Shown piece after piece: positions 5,444 to 11,415 of a DNA stretch of 11,415 nt; within the stretch, counting starts at the first letter, position 1; each line of letters opens with the position of its first letter. The position numbers and the translations under genes were made by a program. The notes beneath the pieces are model-generated. The model was not told where the DNA came from, did not search any database, and saw only the letters and a program-made list of their open reading frames with translations. Source of the DNA: Hyphomonas sp. (lineage in GTDB: Bacteria; Pseudomonadota; Alphaproteobacteria; Caulobacterales; Hyphomonadaceae); contig JANSXJ010000092.1 in assembly GCA_024743015.1 (NCBI GenBank), forward strand, positions 1 to 11,415, read 5' to 3'.

Positions 5444-8400
5444 TTAAGTCGGTATCGGCACGGACTGCACCGTCGCAGTGTCTTCCGGCGACAACCTGAA
5501 AACCTCATTCATCCGCTGGTCCATTTCAGCGCGCAAATCGTTCACTGCGCGCTCTTTTCGCGTTTTCTCATGCGGCGTCCGGGCGGCCGAGAACTCATCC
5601 ATCGCCGAAATCAGGCGCGTTGCCAGTGCCTCGATGGCGGCCTGCTCTGGCTCATCGGGAACCGGGACAGGGAGGTTCTCGATAAACTGCTTGCCATGTG
5701 AGTAGTAGCCGCCGCGAAATGCGCTCGTGTTCGTGCGTACGAATGCTTCGCTCAAAGGATGGTTTAGAACAGCAAGCAGGTAGAGCGTTGAAACGTCCGC
5801 GCCGTCTTTCGCGCGCACCATGTAATAGGGGCCGTTACCGCCGCCGGTAAAAAGCGTGTTGGTTTCGTCATAGGCGTATCGCGGCTCCACCGAGAGTACC
5901 GGTAGAATGATCTTCGGGCTGTCAAATTTGGTCAGGCTTTGAGAGCGTCCGTACTGATACCACTGGCGTTCGGCCGCCGGGCCGCCAACGATATTGCGCG
6001 CTTCCAGTTCTTCCCGCCGGGCATTCAGATAAGCCCAGCATCCCGGATAGTTTGCTGCCATCACATCGGGCTGGATCAGCCGCGCGCGAAGCTTGCCGGC
6101 GCCATTGGCGATAAGCTCATACGGGAAAATCATCCAGGCATTCGCATCAGGCCGGCCGTAAGCGTAAACCGTTACGTCGTGCAGGCAGGGACGCAGAATC
6201 GCGCGTTCAAGCTGCCAGTCCCGGTCATTCCACCGTAACGTAATACTGTCCGCGTCTGTAGCGTCCGGCCGAACAATGTAAATCTTGTCGGCACTGGTCT
6301 GCACGCCCACTTCAATGTCGGCCACAGCCGAAAGCTTCGCAGGAAACTCCGCCCGGATGCGCGCAAACAATGTTCGCACCTCTTCATCGGCAAATTCCCA
6401 CGGGTCCGCGTCAAGCTGGTTTGCCGGTATTGTGGTCACAAGGCCTTCCTGCCCATAGCGCCAGACTTCCAGAGGCCCGGCTTTTTCAACTCTCACCGTT
6501 TGGGAGCCTGCGCGGTTCAGAACCAGAATGCAGGTGTAATTGGACGTGCCCCGGCCAAAGACCTGTTTCACACCGAAATGCACGATCTCTTCGAGAAAGT
6601 TATCTTGAGCCAGCAGGCCGCGTAGCGCCCGCCCGGCGTGAATGGTCATGAATTTATGCGGTACGATGATCCCGATCCGTCCATCAGGTCGCACGAGAGA
6701 CAAGGAGCGCTCGATGAACAGGGCATATTTATCAAAATTGTCCTGCCGGGCCGTGGTGAACGGCGATCCATCACGCTTGTAATAGGCAACTTCGTCCGGC
6801 GAGAACGCCACCATATTTTGAATGCGGATATAGGGCGGATTGCCGACGATCACACTGAATCCGCCACCGGCGATTTCCGCCGGAAACTCGTCATCCCAGG
6901 TGAAGGGGTTGATTTTTTCGCGCAGCTCAGCCGGCATCGCGCCGCACGCAGCTTGCCACTCTGCTGCACTCACCAGCGAGTTGCCGCAGCGGATAATATC
7001 GCCGAGCGGCGGTAACGCCGGCCGGTTTTGTACCGCGACGAATTCCTTGAGCGCCGCCTCGTTCTCGTCTTCGATCAGTTTTAGCAGCAGGCTGAATTGC
7101 GCAACCTCGACAGCGTTCGGATCGATATCGACACCGCGCAAATGGGCCAGCAGGATGCGGCGCTTTTCTTCGAAAGTCAGTCGCCACAGCCCGGCGCCGG
7201 CGTCATAAATCCGCCGCCCCGTATGTTCCGCGCGGTCGTGGTCGAGATACCAGCTCAAATAGTGGCTGAGCAGATATTCATATGCGGAAAGCAGGAAGAT
7301 CCCGGACCCGCAGCACGTATCCGCAACAGTAAATCCGTCCAGCTCTGCCGGAGATTTTCCCGCAAGAGCCGGTCCGAGTGTCCGGTCTACAATAGCATCT
7401 GCAATGAAGCCCGGCGTCGGTACGACACCGCCGCTTTCCCGGACTTCAGGCTTGCTGATAATCTCGACAGCCCCGTCCCGGACGGTAATGACCTCGCCGA
7501 GAAATTGCTCGTAAATTTCCCCGAGCACTTCGGTCTCGACGACGGCAAAAGTGTAGGGGCTTTTCGGATAATACAGGTCGCTAATAATGCGCGCGAGCGT
7601 GGCATCGCTGATACGAACGCCGAGACGTTCATCATCCAGAAGCCGGAAGAGTCCGGAGTCGTAAAATTCATCGGCGCGCCGCAGGACCGCAAGTAGCGCG
7701 TCGAAAGTCGCTGCGCCATCAAGGTTCTTGAGCGTTTCATATTTTTCGATTTCGCGATCTTCGCAAATGCGCAAAAAAACGATCCGGGACAGAAAAAGCT
7801 GGACCGCATAGGTCAGCTCTTCGGCTGAGAGGCCCGGCGTGCCTGCATGAATGTCGATGGCGAGCCGTTCGCGCCAATCCCGCACCTGGGCGAGGAAGAA
7901 GTCATCGAATTGCTCGGCGCCGTGCCGCGTGGCGTCAATCGCAAAATGGCGGTCGAAGTCACCGGAATACACGGCTTCTCGCGAGAGCAGGGACCAAAGT
8001 TCATCGAACCGTCCGTCGAATTCCTCAAAGTCAATCAGAGCCAGCCGCGCGACATGCGCCTCCTCCGTTTCCGCCGGCACTGGCCGGCAATCATAGATCG
8101 CGAGCTGATGGAAATTTGTGACGACCGAAATCGGCAAGCTTGCTGAATATCCGTAGCGTCTTGTCTGGAATGCCGGATTGCGATCGCGATCAATTCGGAC
8201 GCTCGGTTTCTTTGCCTCGACGAACAGCTTGCGCTGACGCGCCAGGCGCAGTTCGTAGTCTGGCCTTTTCGATAGTCGTTCATCTCCCACTTCGACGGTC
8301 GCCTCTTCGACGACCTCGCGGAACGCAAGCGGATGGCCCGCCGCATTGTGAACGTCCCAGCCGAGTGCTTCCAGAAACGGCGTAATGAATTCCGTTCGTG

Positions 8401-8512
8401 CTTGTGTTTCGTTGTAGGTGGGGCGCAGGTGATCGGCCTCATTGCGTTTAAAACGCTGCACCAGATCGGCTACGCGCGCACGCGCTGCTTCCTTGTCCCC
8501 TTCGCCGTTCAT
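5444..8512 (-). CDS. Eco57I/type IIG-like restriction-modification fusion (nuclease + N6-adenine methylase)
   Basis: A 1022-residue multidomain protein. Residues about 35-150 carry a PD-(D/E)xK nuclease-like domain: TEFITPFLEALGWDV (40-54), RPDYEL (83-88) and FVEAKKP (97-103) give the Asp85, Glu99, Lys101 set. A helical linker follows to about 360. The gamma-class N6-adenine methylase core has motif I ADTCCGSGIFLL (397-408) and motif IV GNPPYIRI (557-564). The C-terminal part (about 720-1020), with YYSHGKQFIENLPVPVP (936-952), matches the TaqI-like target-recognition region. Together these predict a single-chain enzyme that recognises a DNA site, methylates it and cuts unmodified DNA. I take the ATG at 8512, which overlaps the previous stop as ATGA; an upstream in-frame start at 8596 would add 28 residues inside the preceding gene. 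The BREX methylase PglX is an alternative relative, but the N-terminal nuclease motif favours a type IIG-like enzyme. Confidence 0.88.
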   Translation of the reverse strand: MNGEGDKEAARARVADLVQRFKRNEADHLRPTYNETQARTEFITPFLEALGWDVHNAAGHPLAFREVVEEATVEVGDERLSKRPDYELRLARQRKLFVEAKKPSVRIDRDRNPAFQTRRYGYSASLPISVVTNFHQLAIYDCRPVPAETEEAHVARLALIDFEEFDGRFDELWSLLSREAVYSGDFDRHFAIDATRHGAEQFDDFFLAQVRDWRERLAIDIHAGTPGLSAEELTYAVQLFLSRIVFLRICEDREIEKYETLKNLDGAATFDALLAVLRRADEFYDSGLFRLLDDERLGVRISDATLARIISDLYYPKSPYTFAVVETEVLGEIYEQFLGEVITVRDGAVEIISKPEVRESGGVVPTPGFIADAIVDRTLGPALAGKSPAELDGFTVADTCCGSGIFLLSAYEYLLSHYLSWYLDHDRAEHTGRRIYDAGAGLWRLTFEEKRRILLAHLRGVDIDPNAVEVAQFSLLLKLIEDENEAALKEFVAVQNRPALPPLGDIIRCGNSLVSAAEWQAACGAMPAELREKINPFTWDDEFPAEIAGGGFSVIVGNPPYIRIQNMVAFSPDEVAYYKRDGSPFTTARQDNFDKYALFIERSLSLVRPDGRIGIIVPHKFMTIHAGRALRGLLAQDNFLEEIVHFGVKQVFGRGTSNYTCILVLNRAGSQTVRVEKAGPLEVWRYGQEGLVTTIPANQLDADPWEFADEEVRTLFARIRAEFPAKLSAVADIEVGVQTSADKIYIVRPDATDADSITLRWNDRDWQLERAILRPCLHDVTVYAYGRPDANAWMIFPYELIANGAGKLRARLIQPDVMAANYPGCWAYLNARREELEARNIVGGPAAERQWYQYGRSQSLTKFDSPKIILPVLSVEPRYAYDETNTLFTGGGNGPYYMVRAKDGADVSTLYLLAVLNHPLSEAFVRTNTSAFRGGYYSHGKQFIENLPVPVPDEPEQAAIEALATRLISAMDEFSAARTPHEKTRKERAVNDLRAEMDQRMNEVFRLSPEDTATVQSVPIPT

Positions 8513-10260
8513 GAAGCGATTGACCGTTTGCCGCGCCGGCGGCGGGCAAGCCGGCGATCCCGCATCTTCTCCCAGACATTGCGCAACATCCGGCAATCGC
8601 TGCGCGACAGACCCATCGTGCCCATCAGCACAAGCCGATCGTTCTCGGCCAGAACCTCATCAAGACGGCCATCGCGGACAAGCCGGTCGCAATCCTTCAA
8701 AGGCAGGGCGGACCCCAGCTCGGCCGGCATCATGAGCCGCTCGGCTTCAGTTGGCTCAAGTTCCAGGACGCCGCCGCCGTAGCTGCGTCCCTCGATTTCG
8801 GCAGAGGCAGCAGTCAGATATGTATAGGTATTGGCGATCACGCGCTGCGGGTCAGTCTTGCAGCGCATCCGGTGAATGGTGTCCGTCGAAGTTGCTTCGG
8901 CTGTGTTCATCACCACGCGCGGAAAATCATAAATCTGGCGGAACATGAAAGCGTCAGGAACCCAGACAGAAGGCACCGCATACCAGGGTTCGCGGATCGA
9001 GCATTTGTAGCCTTTGTGAACGTCGTCGTCTTCTCCGAGGCGGATATAGCTTTCAAGCAGCTTGCCCGGTTTTGAGCCGTTGATAGGCGCAAGGTGCAGC
9101 AGGTGGACCCGCTGGTCGTCTGCGGCAAGATTTTTCCAGTCGCGCTTGCCGACCCGTGCCCCCATCAGGTGGGCCGATCGGGAAATCAGCGGCATTGTGT
9201 GCTTATGCAGTCCGCGGGCTTCGATCTCGCTCTGACGTAATACGAAAAACTGGTTCTTGCCGGTAACGACACCGACATTCACCGAGGCATAAGTATTCAT
9301 TGGCGTCGCCACGCCAGATTCACGCAGCTCGCGCATAAATTCGATCTCGGCAGCGTTCAGGAAATATTTGAGCCACTTTTCGCTATCGTGACAGATCGTT
9401 TTTGGCGATGCACCCTTCAGTACGGCGGCGGGCGTTCGATTTACAATACTGGCGACGGAGTCGCTTTCCGTCAGAGTGACCTGACAAGGATTGCTTTCCG
9501 AAGGCGCTTTTCGCGCATCGTCTGCCAAAAGAAGCAATACTTCTTGTTCTGCCTTGTCGAAAAATAATTCATTACAGGCAATCAAATCGATCCGGCCAAA
9601 TCTGTCGGTTAAAAATGAACGCAGCTGCGCGGCATAACTGACCTGAAGCAGCTCAGCAGGCAGCACAAGTGCCATGCGCCCGCCGGGACGCAGGGCCGCC
9701 GCCGCCGCGACGACGAACGGAACCCAGATATTTGTCAGACGATTCGGGGACAAGCCCTGATCGTTCATGATCGCCATTGCGCGGCTGCGATGAGGCTCCG
9801 GGAAACTCTGATAGCGAATGAAAGGCGGATTGCCGATAGCCACATCAAAGAGTGGCCGGTCAGGGCGGCTCCACCATGCAAAGAAATCACTGGTTTCAAC
9901 GGCGTCCGCCGCCCGAAGTTTCAGTTGGCTCTTTAGCCGTTCACGGGCCTTGTCCGCCTCATCCGCCAGAATTTCGATGCCTTGTAAATGATCGGCCCGC
10001 GCCGGCCCTTTTGCGCCAAGGTGCCCAAGGCGCTCAGCCGCCGCGCTGAGGAATGCGCCGTCGCCACAACTTGGCTCAAGAACAAAATCATCGGCATCAC
10101 GAATGGCCCAGGCACAAAGCCACTGCGCTAATTCGTTAGAGGTGTAATAGCCACCCCTTAGTTTATCAGCGTCAAGTTCAGTGAACCGGCCGCTATTCGT
10201 ACGGGACGGGCCTGTGCTTTGAGAGTTGTCATGAAGAGTGGTTGCTGTAACTTCGGTCAT
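8509..10260 (-). CDS. N6-adenine DNA methyltransferase, class I SAM-dependent
   Basis: A 583-residue gamma-type N6-adenine DNA methyltransferase. Residues 36-49 (GGYYTSNELAQWLC) fit motif X, residues 60-71 (VLEPSCGDGAFL) are the SAM-binding motif I, and 143-150 (GNPPFIRY) the catalytic NPPF motif IV. Residues about 320-520 probably form the target-recognition domain, and the tail is strongly basic (RLARRRRGKR, 570-579). There is no nuclease motif, so it should be a modification enzyme only. Its ATG at 10260 overlaps the regulator stop as ATGA, and its own stop overlaps the start of the nuclease-methylase fusion. Two adenine methylases in a row could modify the two strands of an asymmetric site, or have different targets. 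It is distinct in sequence from the methylase domain of its neighbour. Confidence 0.9.
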   Translation of the reverse strand: MTEVTATTLHDNSQSTGPSRTNSGRFTELDADKLRGGYYTSNELAQWLCAWAIRDADDFVLEPSCGDGAFLSAAAERLGHLGAKGPARADHLQGIEILADEADKARERLKSQLKLRAADAVETSDFFAWWSRPDRPLFDVAIGNPPFIRYQSFPEPHRSRAMAIMNDQGLSPNRLTNIWVPFVVAAAAALRPGGRMALVLPAELLQVSYAAQLRSFLTDRFGRIDLIACNELFFDKAEQEVLLLLADDARKAPSESNPCQVTLTESDSVASIVNRTPAAVLKGASPKTICHDSEKWLKYFLNAAEIEFMRELRESGVATPMNTYASVNVGVVTGKNQFFVLRQSEIEARGLHKHTMPLISRSAHLMGARVGKRDWKNLAADDQRVHLLHLAPINGSKPGKLLESYIRLGEDDDVHKGYKCSIREPWYAVPSVWVPDAFMFRQIYDFPRVVMNTAEATSTDTIHRMRCKTDPQRVIANTYTYLTAASAEIEGRSYGGGVLELEPTEAERLMMPAELGSALPLKDCDRLVRDGRLDEVLAENDRLVLMGTMGLSRSDCRMLRNVWEKMRDRRLARRRRGKRSIAS

Positions 10261-10454
10261 CCCGGACGCCTCACATGGAAGAGTGGTTGTTCATCGTGAA
10301 GCAGGCGTTCAATCGCCTCGCGTACGACCCAGGCAACGGAGACCTTATTCTCATTTGCGATCTCCAGCAGCGCTGCATGCTGCTCGGGCGACAGGCTGAC
10401 GGAAAGCCGGTGAGGGGACTTCTCAGAATTTTTTTTGCGTGCTGATCGTGGCAT
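10257..10454 (-). CDS. Ribbon-helix-helix transcriptional regulator, first gene of the defence operon
   Basis: A 65-residue protein with a basic N-terminus, a short strand HRLSVSLSPE (about 15-24) and two helices (QHAALLEIANENK, VSVAWVVREAIERLL to residue 52). This is the ribbon-helix-helix fold of the CopG/Arc group, whose dimers insert the strand pair into the DNA major groove. I start it at the ATG at 10454, which has AAGGA nine bases upstream; the frame is open to 10547, but that extension would run through the operator. It overlaps the methyltransferase start by ATGA. Three repeated 10-bp operator modules just upstream suggest autorepression, keeping the restriction and SIR2 genes low until the methylases act, as control proteins do in restriction systems. 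No toxin gene adjoins it, so it is not an ordinary antitoxin. Confidence 0.82.
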   Translation of the reverse strand: MPRSARKKNSEKSPHRLSVSLSPEQHAALLEIANENKVSVAWVVREAIERLLHDEQPLFHVRRPG

Positions 10455-10470
10455 GATCTCGAATCCTTGT

Positions 10471-10500
10471 TTGCACCACCTTACACCACCGTGGTGCAAA
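10471..10500. promoter_or_regulatory. Three-module operator of the ribbon-helix-helix regulator
   Basis: Three consecutive 10-bp modules are visible: TTGCACCACC (10471-10480), TTACACCACC (10481-10490, direct) and GTGGTGCAAA (10491-10500, inverted). The outer modules form the inverted pair TTGCACCAC/GTGGTGCAA, and the inner two form CACCAC-C-GTGGTG. The array begins 17 bases upstream of the regulator ATG. Repeats spaced by one helical turn fit cooperative binding of ribbon-helix-helix dimers. Autorepression is inferred. Confidence 0.65.
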
Positions 10501-10571
10501 TGATAATCCATTATGTTTCGGTTATCCCCATTCACCTGCCGAGGCACATGACGACCATCTTATCAGAAAAA

Positions 10572-10586
10572 GAACAAAAAGGGAAC
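10572..10586. promoter_or_regulatory. LexA (SOS) box, alphaproteobacterial type
   Basis: GAACAAAAAGGGAAC is GAAC-N7-GAAC, which on the minus strand reads GTTCCCTTTTTGTTC. This is exactly the alphaproteobacterial LexA consensus GTTC-N7-GTTC. It is 118 bases upstream of the regulator ATG and 380 upstream of ardC. On the minus strand a weak promoter (TTCCCT, 17 bases, TAAGAT) overlaps the box and would read into the defence operon; the link to either gene is uncertain. Confidence 0.6.
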
Positions 10587-10748
10587 ATACGGCGCGTCCG
10601 GCTGACACCGGAAACGGGCTCTCGTGAACCAGGCCCCGGCAAACCCGGGTCCCGGCCATTCGGCGTCGATCCCGCGCACGGGAATACTGGCGGCGCCGAC
10701 CGGCGCTGAAGCCGTTTCTTTCTTCTCGGGGGCCTGCGGCCCCGTCCT

Positions 10749-10878
10749 CCGTCAAGGCCAAGACCCTGCGCTAACGCTCCGGGCGGCACTGCGGCGGTGT
10801 CCCCGACCTTCCTCCCCCACTTCGTTTTCGGTCGTGCAGGCCGGGTGATCCCCCTCCGCCGCCTGCCGGCCTTGACGG
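10749..10878. repeat. Long-spaced perfect 11-bp inverted repeat
   Basis: CCGTCAAGGCC (10749-10759) is exactly complementary to GGCCTTGACGG (10868-10878), with 108 bases between the arms. In single-stranded DNA or RNA it would close a large loop that itself contains GC-rich segments. It may belong to an mRNA leader structure, a transfer or replication site, or a single-stranded-DNA promoter; nothing in the sequence decides among these. Confidence 0.45.
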
Positions 10879-10908
10879 TCTCCCCCCGCTCATTGGCGCG
10901 GGCCTAGC

Positions 10909-10946
10909 CCGGTTTGCAGCAGCAGCACGCGCTGCGCGCAAACCGG
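10909..10946 (+). promoter_or_regulatory. Hairpin just upstream of the ardC ribosome binding site
   Basis: CCGGTTTGC (10909-10917) pairs perfectly with GCAAACCGG (10938-10946), and inside it CAGC repeats can pair further with GCTG. The stem ends seven bases before the AGGAGGA ribosome binding site at 10954-10960. It may be a leader hairpin or a folded single-strand promoter; no U run follows, so it is not an intrinsic terminator. Confidence 0.5.
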
Positions 10947-10966
10947 AAAAACTAGGAGGAAGACCA

Positions 10967-11415
10967 ATGAAATCAGATATCTATCAGCGCATAACCGATC
11001 AGATTGTGGCCGATCTGGAACGCGGTGTTCGCCCTTGGCTTAAGCCGTGGAATGCGGAGCACGCCGCCGGGCGGATTACCCGGCCCTTAAGGGCGGGCGG
11101 CCAGCCCTACAACGGAATCAACGTCATCATGCTGTGGTCGGCAGCGATGGCAAGCGGCTTTGCCGCGCCCATTTGGATGACCTTTCGGCAGGCCAAAGAG
11201 CTTGGCGGACATGTCCGCAAGGGCGAGAAGGGCAGTCTCGTTGTCTATGCGAACACCATCACCAAGACCGAGGAAAACGAGCGCACAGGCGAAGAAGAAG
11301 AGCGGAACATCCCGTTCATGAAGGGATACACCGTCTTTAATGTGGAGCAGATCGACGGCTTGCCCGCGCATTTCTATGCGCCCGCGCAAGCGCCCCTTGA
11401 TCCCGTGCAGCGGAA
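10967..11415 (+). CDS. ardC: ArdC-family antirestriction protein, N-terminal part cut by window edge
   Basis: The first 149 codons are visible and the frame is open to the right edge. The protein begins MKSDIYQRITDQIVADLERG, followed by the ArdC N-terminal (DUF1738) signatures RPWLKPW (about 22-28), YNGINVIMLW (48-57), WMTFRQAKELGG (70-81), VRKGEKGSLVVYA (83-95) and VFNVEQIDGLP (122-132). ArdC proteins bind single-stranded DNA and protect incoming plasmid or transposon DNA from restriction in the recipient; a zinc-metallopeptidase-like C-terminal part, if present, lies outside the window. The ATG at 10967 has a perfect AGGAGGA site six bases upstream. The gene is divergent from the defence operon and preceded by a hairpin leader. 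It is typical of transfer modules of conjugative elements, which supports the mobile-element reading. Confidence 0.93.
   Translation, partial: MKSDIYQRITDQIVADLERGVRPWLKPWNAEHAAGRITRPLRAGGQPYNGINVIMLWSAAMASGFAAPIWMTFRQAKELGGHVRKGEKGSLVVYANTITKTEENERTGEEEERNIPFMKGYTVFNVEQIDGLPAHFYAPAQAPLDPVQR

Larger units (their letters stand above)
10455..10966. other. Gene-free regulatory region between the defence operon and ardC
   Basis: These 512 bases lie between divergent genes. They hold the regulator's operator (10471-10500), a LexA box (10572-10586), several GC-rich hairpins (for example GCGCCG-AC-CGGCGC at 10693-10706 and GGGGCC-TGC-GGCCCC at 10729-10743), a long-spaced inverted repeat (10749-10878) and a hairpin before ardC (10909-10946). 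Short open frames exist on both strands but none has a convincing start or recognisable product. The GC-rich half (10590-10950) contrasts with the AT-rich stretch at 10497-10590. Confidence 0.6.

Noticed and set aside
7097..7696. A 199-codon plus-strand open frame opposite the nuclease-methylase gene
   Set aside because: It lies wholly antisense to a gene with clear methylase motifs, has no ribosome binding site or recognisable domain, and is explained by GC-rich codon bias of the opposite strand.
10257..10454. Antitoxin of a toxin-antitoxin pair
   Set aside because: The fold fits, but no small toxin gene is next to it; the adjoining genes are methylases, so a control protein of the operon is more likely.
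2643..10454. BREX or DISARM system
   Set aside because: No PglZ, BrxC, BrxL, DrmA helicase or DUF1998 gene is present; the ATPase has HerA motifs and pairs with SIR2.
10467..10709. A plus-strand open frame (80 codons) through the operator and LexA box
   Set aside because: It would cover two regulatory sites, has no proper ribosome binding site and codes for a low-complexity product.
10728..10743. Intrinsic terminator at the GGGGCC hairpin
   Set aside because: No T run follows on either strand, and no gene ends nearby.
1..11415. CRISPR array or rRNA genes
   Set aside because: No regularly spaced repeats of CRISPR length and no rRNA-like sequence were seen; the only short tandem repeats are the att-arm and operator motifs.

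Overview
The window looks like accessory DNA of an alphaproteobacterial mobile element, probably an integrative and conjugative or mobilizable element or a plasmid carrying one. The alphaproteobacterial assignment is an inference from three things: the 3' half of a tRNA-Trp(CCA) gene used as an attachment core, a GAAC-N7-GAAC LexA box of the alphaproteobacterial type, and an ArdC-type antirestriction gene behind a GC-rich leader. I cannot name a genus.

Left part (1-2642), the recombination module. A serine recombinase runs off the left edge on the minus strand, with a small gene coupled to its start. Divergent from these are two small plus-strand genes, the second a possible excisionase, and then a 408-residue tyrosine integrase. 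The integrase stops 11 bases before a 49-base sequence that is the anticodon-arm-to-CCA half of tRNA-Trp. Repeats of TGTGGCAA lie on both sides of this core, including an 11-base-spaced pair on each side. That is the layout of an attP site (or of a junction between two tandem elements), not of an ordinary attR with chromosome on one side.

Middle part (2643-10454), a five-gene minus-strand operon: a ribbon-helix-helix regulator, an N6-adenine DNA methyltransferase, a nuclease-methyltransferase fusion of the Eco57I/type IIG kind, a SIR2-family NAD-binding protein and a HerA-type ATPase. Three of the four junctions are four-base ATGA stop/start overlaps; only the methylase-SIR2 junction has a gap (39 bases). 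Two known defence principles, restriction-modification and SIR2-HerA NAD depletion, therefore appear fused into one transcription unit. I do not recall a named system with exactly this gene set, and it is the most interesting object here.

Right part (10455-11415). A 512-base gene-free region separates the defence operon from a divergent ardC gene cut by the right edge. It holds a three-module operator next to the regulator gene, a perfect LexA box, an 11-base inverted repeat with long spacing, and a hairpin just before the ardC ribosome binding site. The element thus seems to carry its own restriction/abortive defence alongside an antirestriction protein, with signals suggesting SOS control and, possibly, expression on transfer.
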